Source of the DNA: Salinisphaera dokdonensis
GTDB taxonomy: Bacteria > Pseudomonadota > Gammaproteobacteria > Nevskiales > Salinisphaeraceae
DNA length: 64,000 bases
Assembly: GCF_040361215.1 (NCBI RefSeq)
Contig: NZ_APND01000001.1
Location: 310,001-374,000 of the forward strand
Reading direction: 5' to 3'
Shown here: piece after piece, positions 30,255 to 39,716 of the stretch
How the letters are laid out: every line of letters starts with the position of its first letter
Numbering within the stretch: the stretch's first letter is position 1
Translations under genes and position numbers: made by a program
The notes under the pieces: generated by a model
Databases searched by the model: none
The model's input: the letters and a program-made list of their open reading frames with translations, nothing else
Told to the model about the DNA's origin: nothing

Positions 30255-30659
30255 TTATTCCGCGGCGCCGGCCTGGTTTTCGTCGGTCTGCGCCTCGGCG
30301 GCCGGGGCGGCTTCAGCGGACTGGTCGCCCGTGTCGCCGGCCGGAACCGTCTGGTTCGGCGCTTCCTTGGCCTTGCTCACCGGCGGCGCGGCACGGGCCG
30401 GAGCCTGACCTTCGCCGTGGCGGTTGAAGCTCTTGACCAGATTGGTCACGCGCTCGGAGAGCTGCGCACCATGGCCCTTCCAGTACTCGATACGCTCAAC
30501 ATCGAGACGCAGCGGCACTTCGCCACCGATCGCGACCGGGTTGAAGAAACCCAGGCGTTCGATATAGCGGCCGTCGCGCGCATTGCGCATGTCGGTCACT
30601 ACGATGTGATAGAAGGGACGCTTCTTAGCGCCGCCGCGCTGCAGTCGGATTTTGACCAT
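30255..30659 (-). CDS. rpsP: 30S ribosomal protein S16 with a long acidic/Ala-rich tail
   Basis: Residues 1-~80 are a regular S16 (MVKIRLQRGGAKKRPFYHIV, ERLGFFNPVA, GAQLSERVTNLVK). About 50 further residues are rich in Ala, Pro, Glu and Asp, with no fold predicted by eye. The total of 134 residues compares with 82 in E. coli. The tail is in frame and ends in a single stop just before rimM. First gene of the ribosomal operon. Confidence 0.96.
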   Translation of the reverse strand: MVKIRLQRGGAKKRPFYHIVVTDMRNARDGRYIERLGFFNPVAIGGEVPLRLDVERIEYWKGHGAQLSERVTNLVKSFNRHGEGQAPARAAPPVSKAKEAPNQTVPAGDTGDQSAEAAPAAEAQTDENQAGAAE

Positions 30660-30743
30660 AGCCGTTTATTTATGCCGTTGGTATGAATGAACGGGCGTGC
30701 TGTTCAACGCTAATTAACGTTCACGCTCGTACAAAGATCGCGC

Positions 30744-30771
30744 ATTGTACGCCAATCCATGAAAAAGGAAA
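30744..30771 (-). promoter_or_regulatory. Probable promoter of the rpsP operon
   Basis: On the minus strand a TACAAT -10 hexamer (30744-30749) is preceded by a T-rich -35-like region (TTTCCT, about 16 bases upstream, weak). It lies in the 159-bp gap between ffh and rpsP. The leader would be ~78 nt. Confidence 0.45.
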
Positions 30772-30818
30772 GCGCCTTTGCGCATCGTGTCTTGAGACGC
30801 GGCGGCAGGCGCGCGGAC

Positions 30819-32228
30819 TCAGCGCCCCATGCCCGGCGGCAAGCCACCGCCACCGCCCATGCCGGGCGGCATGCCGCCACCGGCACCGCCGCCCATGCCC
30901 TGCATGGCGCGCATCATCTTCTTCATGCCGCCACCCTTGAGCTTCTTCATCATCTTGCGCATCTGCATATGCTGCTTGAGCAGACGGTTGATGTCCTGGA
31001 CCTGGGTACCCGAACCGCCGGCAATACGCCGTTTGCGCGATGCCTTGATCACGTCCGGGAACGAGCGCTCCTGCGCGGTCATCGAATCGACAATCGCGAG
31101 CATGCGCTTGACCTGGGTGTCGTCAGCGGCCGCCGCCATGCCCTTGGGCATCTGCCCGCCGCCGGGCATCTTTTCCATCAACGCGCCCAGGCCGCCCATT
31201 TCCTGCATCTGGCGCAGCTGATCGGCCATGTCGTTGAGATCGAAACCCTTGCCCTTCTTGAGCTTCTTGGCGAGCTTCTCGGCCTTGTCGCGATCGACCT
31301 TCTGTTCGGCTTCCTCGACCAGCGACAGCACGTCGCCCATGCCAAGGATGCGCGAGGCCACGCGATCCGGATGGAACGGCTCGAGCGCTTCGAGCTTTTC
31401 GCCCACACCCAGAAACTTGATCGGCTTGCCGGTGATCTGGCGCACGGACAGCGCCGCGCCGCCGCGAGCGTCGCCGTCGACCTTGGTGAGCACTACGCCG
31501 GTCAACGGCAGTGCATCGCCGAAGGCCTTGGCCGTATTGGCCGCGTCCTGGCCGGTCATGGCATCGACCACGAACAGCGTCTCAGCCGGGCTCAGCGCTT
31601 CGTTGAGGCCGCTGATCTCGGCCATCATCTTCTCGTCGATACCCAGGCGACCCGCGGTATCGACGATCAGTACGTCATAAAAACCCTTACGGGCAGCATC
31701 CATCGCCGATTTGGCGATCGCCAGCGGCTTGTCGCTGGATTGACTCGGGTGGAAATCGACCTCGACGTCCGCAGCGACACGCTTGAGCTGATCAATAGCC
31801 GCCGGGCGATAGACGTCGGTGGACACCACCAGCACGGATTTCTTCTCGCGCTGCTTGAGATAGCGCGCGAGCTTACCCGTGGAGGTGGTCTTGCCGGCGC
31901 CCTGCAGGCCCGCCATGAGCACGACGGCGGGCGGCTTGGCGCGCAGATCGAGGCTTTCGTTGGCCTCGCCGAGTAACGCGGTGAGCTCGTCCTTGACGAT
32001 CTTGATCAGCGCCTGGCCGGGCGTGAGGCTGGTCATCACCTCGTTGCCGACCGCCCGCGCACGAATGTCGTCCACGAACTGCTTGACCACGGGCAGCGCC
32101 ACGTCGGCCTCGAGCAACGCCATGCGCACTTCGCGCAGCGTCGCCTTGATGTTGTCTTCGGTCAGACGTCCGCGGCCGCGGATGGTCTGGAAACTGCGAT
32201 TGAGCCGATCACTCAGACTGTCGAACAT
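30819..32228 (-). CDS. ffh: Signal recognition particle protein Ffh
   Basis: SRP54 homologue, a GTPase that binds 4.5S RNA and delivers ribosomes with nascent membrane proteins to FtsY. N domain residues ~1-90, G domain with GLQGAGKTTSTGKLARYLK, DTAGRLGIDEKMM and TKVDGDARGGAAL, then a Met-rich M domain from ~300 with RKRRIAGGSGTQVQDINRLLKQ. The tail is unusually Gly/Met-rich (repeats of GGG and PPGMG). ATG 32228 gives the standard MFDSLSDRLNRSF start and 469 residues. Confidence 0.97.
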   Translation of the reverse strand: MFDSLSDRLNRSFQTIRGRGRLTEDNIKATLREVRMALLEADVALPVVKQFVDDIRARAVGNEVMTSLTPGQALIKIVKDELTALLGEANESLDLRAKPPAVVLMAGLQGAGKTTSTGKLARYLKQREKKSVLVVSTDVYRPAAIDQLKRVAADVEVDFHPSQSSDKPLAIAKSAMDAARKGFYDVLIVDTAGRLGIDEKMMAEISGLNEALSPAETLFVVDAMTGQDAANTAKAFGDALPLTGVVLTKVDGDARGGAALSVRQITGKPIKFLGVGEKLEALEPFHPDRVASRILGMGDVLSLVEEAEQKVDRDKAEKLAKKLKKGKGFDLNDMADQLRQMQEMGGLGALMEKMPGGGQMPKGMAAAADDTQVKRMLAIVDSMTAQERSFPDVIKASRKRRIAGGSGTQVQDINRLLKQHMQMRKMMKKLKGGGMKKMMRAMQGMGGGAGGGMPPGMGGGGGLPPGMGR

Positions 32229-32376
32229 GCACGCGCTCGATCGATGGGGCTTTAAGGCCGCCCAGTATAACGGGGCAGACGCGCCCTGCATGCAAACCCG
32301 TGGGACTGTCTTTATTACGGCCCACGCAAATACGGCACAATGGCCCTCTATGGCGTTCGAGTCCCTTTGTTTCTAG

Positions 32377-33180
32377 ATGGTGCTGGTCATCATTGAAGTA
32401 CTGATCGCCGCGCTGGCCTATACCGGCGCGGCCGCCGCCGTGTGGCGCCATCTATCCAGTGGCGAGGCCTACTGGCATGTTACCGCACTCGCCGCGGTTG
32501 GCCTGGTTGCGCAGATCGGCTCGCTTGCGCATCTGAGCCTTCAGTCCGGCATGCTCGTGATCGGGCTCGGCACCGCCCTGTCGCTATTTGCCTGGCAAGC
32601 TGCGCTGCTGCTGTGGCTGTTCTCGCTGCGCGAATCGGTCGGCGCGCTGGGACTGGTGATCTATCCGCTGGCCGGCCTCTGCGGTCTGACAGCGCTTATC
32701 GTGCCGGACGCGCACAGCGCGACCGAATCGCTGGCCTGGCCGCTGCAGCTGCATATCCTGTTGTCCGTTCTGGCCTACGGCCTGCTCACGCTCGGCGCCG
32801 TCCAGGCCATCGTGCTCGCGCTTCAGCATCGTCAGCTGCGCCGCCGCCCGCCGTCCGGCCTGTTCACCCGCCTGCCGGCGCTCCAGACCATGGAAACGCT
32901 GCTGTTCCGCCTCATAGGCAGCGGCTTTTTCCTGCTCAGTCTCGCAATCGCCACGGGCGCGCTGTTCATCGACGACCTGTTCGCCCAGCACCTCGTACAC
33001 AAGACGGTGCTGTCGCTGTTCGCCTGGCTGTTTTTCGCCGTACTGCTTTATGGCCGCTGGCGTTACGGCTGGCGCGGACGAGTCGCCGTGCGCGGCGCGT
33101 TGGCCGGCTACGCTCTGCTGGTGCTGGCCTATTTCGGCAGCAAGTTGGTGCTCGAGCTGATTCTAGGCGAACATTGGTAG
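32377..33180 (+). CDS. YpjD/CcsA-like cytochrome c assembly family membrane protein
   Basis: A 267-residue inner-membrane protein with about eight hydrophobic segments. It belongs to the CcsA/HemX/YpjD group: conserved His in LQLHILLSVLAYGLLTLGAVQA and in HKTVLSLFAWLFFAVLLYGRWRYGWRG, the typical heme-handling or assembly residues. In gammaproteobacteria it usually sits, as here, between ffh (divergent) and a CorC/YfjD gene. Its function is not established; a link to cytochrome assembly is inferred from the fold. Confidence 0.85.
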   Translation: MVLVIIEVLIAALAYTGAAAAVWRHLSSGEAYWHVTALAAVGLVAQIGSLAHLSLQSGMLVIGLGTALSLFAWQAALLLWLFSLRESVGALGLVIYPLAGLCGLTALIVPDAHSATESLAWPLQLHILLSVLAYGLLTLGAVQAIVLALQHRQLRRRPPSGLFTRLPALQTMETLLFRLIGSGFFLLSLAIATGALFIDDLFAQHLVHKTVLSLFAWLFFAVLLYGRWRYGWRGRVAVRGALAGYALLVLAYFGSKLVLELILGEHW

Positions 33181-33260
33181 TGCGCCTGCCGGACGCGCCT
33201 TACGCGCCCGGCTCTGAGATCGAACAAACGCGCACCTCCATTTGATTACGAGCTGACTTC

Positions 33261-34619
33261 TTGGACGCCATCTCGCTGCCGGTACTGTTCGGCACACTGA
33301 TACTGATGCTCATGTTATCGGCCTTCTTCTCGGGTTCCGAGACCGGGCTGATGACACTCAACCGCTATCGCATGAAGCACCTGGCCAAGACCGGCCACGG
33401 CGGCGCTTCACGCGCGGCAAAACTGCTCGACCGCCCGGATCGGCTCATCGGCCTGATCCTGCTGGGCAACAATCTGGTCAATATCGCGGCGTCCGCGGTC
33501 GCCACCGTGATCGGCATCCGCCTATTCGGCGATGTCGGCGTGCTGGTGGCCACCATGTCGCTCACGGTTTTGGTCCTGATTTTTTCGGAAGTCACGCCGA
33601 AGACGCTGGCCGCATTGCACCCCGAACGCGTGGCCTTTCCCGCGTCGTACGTCTATACGCCGCTGCTGCGCGTCGCCTGGCCGGTGGTCATGGTGATCAA
33701 CTGGGCCGGCAACGGCATCCTGCGCCTGTTCGGCGTCTCCGCCGACGATGTTGCGGCGCATTCGCTGTCCTCCGAGGAACTGCGCACGGTCGTCGCCGAG
33801 GCGGGCGCGATGATTCCGCGTCGACATCAGCAGATGCTGCTGTCGATCCTCGACATGGAGAAAGCCACGGTCGAGGACATCATGATCCCGCGCAACGAGA
33901 TCGTGGGCATCGATATCAGCAAATCCTGGCCCGAGATTCTCGAGCAGCTGGTACACAACCAGCACACGCGCCTGCCGATCTTCGACGGCTCCATCGACGA
34001 GCTGGAAGGCATCGTGCACATGCGCCGCGTGCTTGCGCTGGTGTCCGAGGACAACCTCGACAAGGACGCGCTCCTCGATCTCGCCCGCGAACCCTATTTC
34101 GTACCCGAGGGCACGCCGCTCAACCAGCAGCTGCTGAACTTCCAGAACCAGCAGCGCCGGATCGGCTTCGTGGTCGACGAGTACGGGGATATCCAGGGCC
34201 TGGTCACGCTCGAGGACATACTCGAAGAGATCGTCGGCGAGTTCACCACCGACCCCGCCACCCGGGTGAAAAACGTCTATATGGATTCGGACGACAGCTA
34301 TCTGGTCGACGGCACGGTCACGCTGCGTTCGATCAACCGCGCTATGGGCTGGAAGCTGCCGGTGGACGGTCCCAAGACCATGAACGGGCTGATCACCGAG
34401 CATCTGGAAACCATTCCCCAGCCGGGCACAAAGCTGAAAGTCGGCAAATACGTGCTCGAGATCGCCCAGACGCGCGCCAATCTGGTCCAGACGGTACGCG
34501 TGCGTCCACCCAAGCGCCGGGCGCGGCGGGCTGCGAACGAAAACACGGATCAGCCGAACGGCAAGTCGGACACCAAGGGCTCGAACGCGGACGACAAACG
34601 CACGTCCGCCGACCGCTGA
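33261..34619 (+). CDS. CorC/HlyC-family CNNM-type membrane protein (YfjD-like)
   Basis: A 452-residue protein with an N-terminal DUF21 membrane domain (helices between residues 5 and 160, with SAFFSGSETGLMTLNRYRM), then a CBS pair (~200-330: VEDIMIPRNEIVGID, FVVDEYGDIQGLVTLEDILEEIVGEF) and a CorC_HlyC/transporter-associated domain, ending in a basic hydrophilic tail. Relatives are linked to Mg2+/Co2+ export or membrane-protein insertion. The precise role here is unknown. TTG 33261 is taken as start because it aligns with the YfjD N-terminus. It follows the YpjD-like gene in the same direction. Confidence 0.87.
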   Translation: MDAISLPVLFGTLILMLMLSAFFSGSETGLMTLNRYRMKHLAKTGHGGASRAAKLLDRPDRLIGLILLGNNLVNIAASAVATVIGIRLFGDVGVLVATMSLTVLVLIFSEVTPKTLAALHPERVAFPASYVYTPLLRVAWPVVMVINWAGNGILRLFGVSADDVAAHSLSSEELRTVVAEAGAMIPRRHQQMLLSILDMEKATVEDIMIPRNEIVGIDISKSWPEILEQLVHNQHTRLPIFDGSIDELEGIVHMRRVLALVSEDNLDKDALLDLAREPYFVPEGTPLNQQLLNFQNQQRRIGFVVDEYGDIQGLVTLEDILEEIVGEFTTDPATRVKNVYMDSDDSYLVDGTVTLRSINRAMGWKLPVDGPKTMNGLITEHLETIPQPGTKLKVGKYVLEIAQTRANLVQTVRVRPPKRRARRAANENTDQPNGKSDTKGSNADDKRTSADR

Positions 34620-34631
34620 ACCCGCGCCGCG

Positions 34632-35999
34632 TCAGGCGACGGCGTCGATCGCCTCGCCCAGGCGCGCTACGCCGACAATCTCCATCTCGCCAACACGCTT
34701 GCTGCGCGGCGCGTTCGCCCGCGGCACGATTGCGCGGGTAAAGCCGTGCTTGGCGGCTTCCGCCAAGCGATCCTCGCCACCGGGCACGGGCCGAATCTCG
34801 CCGGCCAGGCCGATCTCGCCGAAAACCACCAGCCGCTCGCCCAGCGGCCGGTCGCGAAAACTCGACAGCGCGGCGAGAATCACGGCCAGGTCCGCCGCGG
34901 TCTCGGACACGCGCATGCCACCGACCACGTTCACGAACACATCCTGATCGCCCAGCGGTATGCCGCCGTGCCGGTGCAGAACCGCCAGCAGCATGGCCAG
35001 GCGCTGGCCGTCCGGCCCGAGCGCGACGCGGCGCGGATTATGCAGCTGCGAGCCGTCTACCAGCGCCTGCACCTCAACGAGCATGGGCCGCGAGCCTTCG
35101 CGCGTGACCATTACCGCGCTGCCCGGCACCGGCTCTTCATGGCGTGACAGGAAGATCGCGGACGGATTGGTCACCTGCTTGAGGCCCGCGTCCGACATCG
35201 CGAACACGCCCAACTCGTTGACGGCACCGAAACGATTCTTCACCGCACGAATCACGCGGAAGCGGCTCGATGCTTCGGCTTCGAAATAGAGCACGGTATC
35301 GACCATATGCTCGAGCACGCGCGGACCCGCGATCGTGCCTTCCTTGGTCACATGGCCCACCAGAATCAGCGCCGTACCCGTGGCTTTGGCAAAACGCACC
35401 AGCATCGAAGCCGACTCACGCACCTGCGACACACTGCCCGGCGCTGAGGTGATCGCCTGCGAAAACACGGTCTGCACCGAATCGATCACCACCAGCCGCG
35501 GCGCCTGTGGCTTGGCCAGTGCGAGCACGCGCTCGACGCAGGTTTCGGCGAGTACCGCCAGCTCGGCCTGATCCACGCCCAGACGCTGCGCGCGCAGATG
35601 CACCTGCTCCAGCGATTCCTCGCCGGTGACATAAAGCGCGGGAATAGCGGCCGACAATTGAGCGAGCACCTGTAGCAGCAGTGTGGACTTGCCGATACCC
35701 GGATCGCCGCCGATCAGGATGACCGAGCCCGGCACCAGCCCACCCCCGAGCACGCGATCCAGTTCCGACAGCCCGGTGGGCGTACGCGCGGTCTCTGCCG
35801 GGCGGATTGCGTTCAGTCTCTCGACCTGGGGCGCGGCCGTGCCGAAACTGGCAGGGGCGCTGGCGCCCGGTTTGGCGGGCGCGGCGGCCACACTTTCGAC
35901 CAGCGTGTTCCAGGCACCGCAATCGCTGCATTGCCCTGCCCATTTCGCGTGGCTCGCGCCGCAGGATTCACATACGAAAACGTTCTTGTTGCGGGCCAT
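34632..35999 (-). CDS. radA: DNA repair protein RadA
   Basis: RecA-related ATPase and helicase that promotes branch migration during recombinational repair. An N-terminal C4 zinc finger (CESCGASHAKWAGQCSDC) is followed by the ATPase core with Walker A GGDPGIGKSTLLLQ, the RadA-specific KNRFG (AVKNRFGAVNELGVF) and a Lon-protease-like C-terminal domain (GGMRVSETAADLAV). ATG 35999 gives the standard MARNKNVFVCESCG start and 455 residues. Convergent with the CorC-like gene (12-bp gap) and divergent from the hydrolase gene. Confidence 0.96.
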   Translation of the reverse strand: MARNKNVFVCESCGASHAKWAGQCSDCGAWNTLVESVAAAPAKPGASAPASFGTAAPQVERLNAIRPAETARTPTGLSELDRVLGGGLVPGSVILIGGDPGIGKSTLLLQVLAQLSAAIPALYVTGEESLEQVHLRAQRLGVDQAELAVLAETCVERVLALAKPQAPRLVVIDSVQTVFSQAITSAPGSVSQVRESASMLVRFAKATGTALILVGHVTKEGTIAGPRVLEHMVDTVLYFEAEASSRFRVIRAVKNRFGAVNELGVFAMSDAGLKQVTNPSAIFLSRHEEPVPGSAVMVTREGSRPMLVEVQALVDGSQLHNPRRVALGPDGQRLAMLLAVLHRHGGIPLGDQDVFVNVVGGMRVSETAADLAVILAALSSFRDRPLGERLVVFGEIGLAGEIRPVPGGEDRLAEAAKHGFTRAIVPRANAPRSKRVGEMEIVGVARLGEAIDAVA

Positions 36000-36153
36000 G
36001 CGATTACGTCGGGTCGGAACAAACCGGCATACTAGGGCCTGTATTTCGACGATGCACGCGCGCTGTTCGTCGCGATGCGCGCCGATATACGCTCTACCGT
36101 GTCGTCGCGTGCCACAAACCGCGCGCCACGCCTGACTGATCTGCGAGGATTCA

Positions 36154-37143
36154 ATGCACGAACGGCTGGATATCGATTTCGTCAGCGCCGGCACGACCTG
36201 CCGCGCCTGGTTCTATCCCGCGCGTACCGATGCCCTGCGAACCACGGAAGGCGTGCCCTGCGTGGTCATGGCCCACGGGCTGGGCGGCACGCGCGACGCC
36301 GGGCTCGAGCCCTACGCCGAGCGTTTCGCCAGCGCTGGCCTCGCTGTATTTCTGTTCGACTACCGCCATTTTGGCGCCAGCGACGGCGAACCGCGCCAGC
36401 TGTTGTCGGTACGCCGGCAACTGCACGATTGGAAAGTCGCGATCAGCGTCGCGCGCCGCCAGCTCGACGTGGATGCCGAACGCATCGCGCTCTGGGGCAG
36501 TTCGTTCTCGGGCGGCCACGTGATCGCGGCCGCCGCCCGCGACGGTGAAGTCGCCGCGGTGACGGCGCAGGGGCCGATGATGGACGGCCTCGCGGCGGTG
36601 ACCAATCTCGCTTCCTATGCTGGAATCGTGAATCTGCTCAAACTCACCTGGGCCGGCATCCGCGATGCCATCAACAATCTTGCCGGCGCGGACCCCTACA
36701 TGATCCCGATCGTCGGCCGCCCCGGCACGCTCGCCGTCATGACCAGCGAAGACGCCTACGACGGCTATCACGCCATCACCCCGCCCGACTGGCGCAACGA
36801 GGTCGCCGCCCGCTTCGCCCTGACCCTGGCCCTGTACCGACCCGGCAAGCGCGCCAACCGCCTTCCCTGCCCTGCGCTCATCCAGATCTGCGATGAAGAC
36901 AGCGTCGCGCCGCCCTGGGCGGCCGAAGCGACCGCCTTGCATGCGGGCGACCGCGGTCGGGAGCGGCACTACAAGATCGGCCATTTCGATATCTACCGGA
37001 ACGCGGGTTTCCGCCAGTCCAGCGCGGACCAGGTCGCGTTCTTCAACGAGCATCTGACACCGGCAGCGATGGAAATGCGGCGCCGCGAGCGTGGTCGCGC
37101 CAAGCGCGCGGATCGCGGAAAGAGTCCGATCAATCTCGGCTGA
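36154..37143 (+). CDS. Alpha/beta hydrolase (dienelactone/S15-like)
   Basis: A 329-residue alpha/beta-hydrolase. Seen are the oxyanion-hole strand VVMAHGLGGTRDAGL, FLFDYRHFGASDGEPRQ, the nucleophile elbow WGSSFSGGHVIA with Ser in SFSGG (first Gly of the usual GxSxG replaced by Ser), Asp in CDEDSVAPP and the late His in GHFDIYRNAGF. No signal peptide. It resembles the acetyl-xylan-esterase/dipeptidyl-peptidase-like hydrolases of the fructose-bisphosphate-aldolase-unrelated DLH group, but the substrate is not predictable. The basic tail (RRRERGRAKRADRGK) is unusual. Confidence 0.78.
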   Translation: MHERLDIDFVSAGTTCRAWFYPARTDALRTTEGVPCVVMAHGLGGTRDAGLEPYAERFASAGLAVFLFDYRHFGASDGEPRQLLSVRRQLHDWKVAISVARRQLDVDAERIALWGSSFSGGHVIAAAARDGEVAAVTAQGPMMDGLAAVTNLASYAGIVNLLKLTWAGIRDAINNLAGADPYMIPIVGRPGTLAVMTSEDAYDGYHAITPPDWRNEVAARFALTLALYRPGKRANRLPCPALIQICDEDSVAPPWAAEATALHAGDRGRERHYKIGHFDIYRNAGFRQSSADQVAFFNEHLTPAAMEMRRRERGRAKRADRGKSPINLG

Positions 37144-37151
37144 TTCGCCGG

Positions 37152-38219
37152 CTAGACGACCTCGAAGCGCACCCGCGGCGTAAGTTGGCAGAACAATTCG
37201 TAGGCGATCGTATCGGCCTGACGCGCGATTTCGTCGACGTCGAGACCGCCGCCCCAGAGCGTCGCGCGATCACCGACTTTCGCATCAGGCGCGTCGCGCA
37301 GATCGACCGTGATCATATCCATGGATACGCGGCCGATCAGCGGTACGCGCACACCGTTGAACAACACCGGCGTGCCCGACGGCGCGTGACGTGGATAGCC
37401 GTCGCCGTAGCCGATGCCGATCACGCCGACATCCATATCCTCGGGCGTGCGCCAGGTCGCGCCATAGCCGATCATTTCGCCTTCCGGAATACGGTTGCGG
37501 GAGATCAGCGGTGCGGTGAGATGCATCGCGGGCTCGAGGCCGCAGTCGGCCGCGTTGCGATCCGACATGGGCGAGCTGCCGTAGAGCATGATCCCCGGGC
37601 GTACGATATCGACGTGGGACACCGGCCAAGCCAGCACACCGGCAGAATTGGCGATCGAGCGCAGCCCTGTCCGGCCTTGCGTCGCTGCGAAGAAATCCTC
37701 GAGCTGCGCCGGGGTTTCCGGCCGGCTCGGCTCGTCGCCGCAGGCCAGATGGGTCAGCCAGCCGGCGATAGCGACAGTGTTCAGGTCGGCGATCCGTGTC
37801 TCGATCTCCTCGGCACGGCTACTGGCGAAGCCGAGTCGATGCATACCGCTGTCGAGCTTGATCCAAACCGTAATTGGCGGGCCGACGTGCCGGGTCAGTG
37901 CGTCGATCTGGCTATCGTGAAAAACCACGATCTCGAGGCGGTGCTCGGCAGCTTGATCGCAAACCGTCGCGTCGAGCTGCTGGGAAAGCATGGCGACCGG
38001 CTTTTCGATGCCGGCCCAACGCAGCTGTAGCGCTTCGTCCAGACTGGAAACCGCGAAGCCATCGGCATCGGCCAACGCCTGCGCAACGGTTACCGCGCCG
38101 TGGCCGTAGCCGTCCGCCTTGACCGCGGCATAGACGCGGCTCGTTGGCGCCAACTCGCGAACCCGCGACAGGTTGTGCGCCAGGGCCGCGCGGTTGATGA
38201 CTGCGTGGGCGCGAATCAC
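37152..38219 (-). CDS. alr: Alanine racemase
   Basis: PLP enzyme making D-alanine for peptidoglycan. The PLP-binding Lys is in RVYAAVKADGYGHGAV near residue 34, the catalytic Tyr in GEMIGYGATW near 255, and RVSMDMITVDL is the other signature. 355 residues. It follows dnaB in the same direction, the common order in gammaproteobacteria. Confidence 0.95.
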   Translation of the reverse strand: MIRAHAVINRAALAHNLSRVRELAPTSRVYAAVKADGYGHGAVTVAQALADADGFAVSSLDEALQLRWAGIEKPVAMLSQQLDATVCDQAAEHRLEIVVFHDSQIDALTRHVGPPITVWIKLDSGMHRLGFASSRAEEIETRIADLNTVAIAGWLTHLACGDEPSRPETPAQLEDFFAATQGRTGLRSIANSAGVLAWPVSHVDIVRPGIMLYGSSPMSDRNAADCGLEPAMHLTAPLISRNRIPEGEMIGYGATWRTPEDMDVGVIGIGYGDGYPRHAPSGTPVLFNGVRVPLIGRVSMDMITVDLRDAPDAKVGDRATLWGGGLDVDEIARQADTIAYELFCQLTPRVRFEVV

Positions 38220-38250
38220 GCGGGGATACCGGTTTCGTGCATGAGCCGCA

Positions 38251-39609
38251 TCATTCCATGAAGTCTTCGTCGTCGTACTGTTCCTGCAGATTCTCGAACC
38301 GCGTGAAATGCGACAGGAAGGCCGTGCGCGCCACGCCCAACGGGCCGTTACGCTGCTTGCCGATGATGATCTCGGCCACGCCCTTGTCCGGCGTGTCCTC
38401 GTTATAGACCTCGTCGCGGTAGACGAACATGATCACGTCGGCGTCCTGCTCGATACCACCGGACTCACGCAGATCCGACATGCGCGGACGCTTGTTGTCG
38501 CGCTGTTCGACCTGGCGGTTGAGCTGGGAGAGCGCGATCACCGGCACGTCCAGTTCCTTGGCCAGAGCCTTGAGCGAACGTGAGATCTCGGAGATTTCGT
38601 TGGTACGGTTCTCGCTCGTGCCAGGCACCTGCATCAGCTGCAGATAATCGACCATGACCAAGCCGATATCGTGCTCGCGCTTGAGACGCCGCGCACGCGC
38701 GCGCAACTCACTGGGCGACAGTGCCGGCGTGTCATCGATGAAAAGCCGCGCGTTCTCGTTCATGATCCCGATCGCGGACGTAATCTTGGGCCAGTCGTCC
38801 TCCGTGAGCTGACCGGAGCGCAGCCGCGACTGGTCGATACGCCCCCATGACGAGATCATACGAATGACGAGCTGCTCGGCCGACATTTCCAGCGAGAACA
38901 CGGCGACCGGCACCTTCTCCTTGATCGCGACGTTCTCGACGATATTCATCGCGAAACTGGTCTTGCCCATGGAGGGGCGCCCGGCGAGGATCAGCAGATC
39001 CGAGGGCTGCAGACCATTGGTCATCTTGTCGAAGTTGTTCAGCCCCGTGGGCAGGCCCGAGAACGAGCCTTCCTGCTGAACCAGCCGCTCGATCCGATTG
39101 ACTGCCTTGGTGAGGATCGAATTCAGCCCCTGCGGGCCCTCGCCGCCACGCCGGCCACGCTCGGCGATGGCGAATATCTCTTTCTCCGCGGATTCGAGCA
39201 GATCGGCGGCGCTCTGGCCCTGGGTATCGAAACCCATGGTGGTGATCGAGTCACCCGCGCGAATGAGCTGGCGCATGACCGAACGCTCGCGCACGATATC
39301 GGCGTAGGCCTTGATATTGGCAGCACCGGGAATATCTGCCGCGAGATTACCCAGATAGGTGGCACCGCCTGCCTTTTCTAGAATGCCGCGGCTACGCAGC
39401 CATTCGGTCAGCGTGACGAGATCACGCGGCTGACCGGTATCGGCGAGATCGGCCAGGCCGCGGAACAGCAGCCGATGATCTTCGCGGTAGAAGTCGTCCT
39501 CGTTGATGCTCCCGGCGATCTCGTCCCAGGCACGTTCGGACAACAACAGCCCGCCAATCACGGATTGCTCGGCTTCTATGGAATGCGGTGGCAGCTTGGC
39601 TTCGGCCAT
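38251..39609 (-). CDS. dnaB: Replicative DNA helicase
   Basis: Hexameric 5'-3' helicase of the replication fork. An N-terminal primase-interacting domain starts LPPHSIEAEQSVIGGLLLS. The RecA-like C-terminal domain has Walker A GRPSMGKTSFAMNI, VMVDYLQLM and the arginine-finger region with VIALSQLNRQVEQR and KRPRMSDLRESGGIEQDADVI. 452 residues, typical length. It lies 107 bp downstream of rplI, after a terminator. Confidence 0.97.
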   Translation of the reverse strand: MAEAKLPPHSIEAEQSVIGGLLLSERAWDEIAGSINEDDFYREDHRLLFRGLADLADTGQPRDLVTLTEWLRSRGILEKAGGATYLGNLAADIPGAANIKAYADIVRERSVMRQLIRAGDSITTMGFDTQGQSAADLLESAEKEIFAIAERGRRGGEGPQGLNSILTKAVNRIERLVQQEGSFSGLPTGLNNFDKMTNGLQPSDLLILAGRPSMGKTSFAMNIVENVAIKEKVPVAVFSLEMSAEQLVIRMISSWGRIDQSRLRSGQLTEDDWPKITSAIGIMNENARLFIDDTPALSPSELRARARRLKREHDIGLVMVDYLQLMQVPGTSENRTNEISEISRSLKALAKELDVPVIALSQLNRQVEQRDNKRPRMSDLRESGGIEQDADVIMFVYRDEVYNEDTPDKGVAEIIIGKQRNGPLGVARTAFLSHFTRFENLQEQYDDEDFME

Positions 39610-39664
39610 GGGCTCGGCGTGACTCGGCAGGAGTGGAGCTGAAGTTTACGCAAGGCGCAGACCA

Positions 39665-39691
39665 AAAAAAACGCCGCCCGAAGGCGGCGTT
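39665..39691 (-). terminator. Terminator of the rpsF-rpsR-rplI operon
   Basis: Nine-bp stem AACGCCGCC (39670-39678) with GGCGGCGTT (39683-39691), four-base loop that reads TTCG on the minus strand, followed there by eight T residues. Confidence 0.9.
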
Positions 39692-39716
39692 CCTTTTCAC
39701 GCGATTGGCGTCGCGA

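Noticed and set aside
30819..30900. Repeated GGCGGC/ATGCC units at the end of ffh taken as a tandem repeat
   Set aside because: They encode the Gly/Met-rich tail typical of Ffh M domains; not a separate repeat element.
36033..36043. TAGGGCCTGT similar to the tip of the MITE-like repeat
   Set aside because: Only ten bases match, the next bases differ, and no inverted partner is found in the radA-hydrolase gap.
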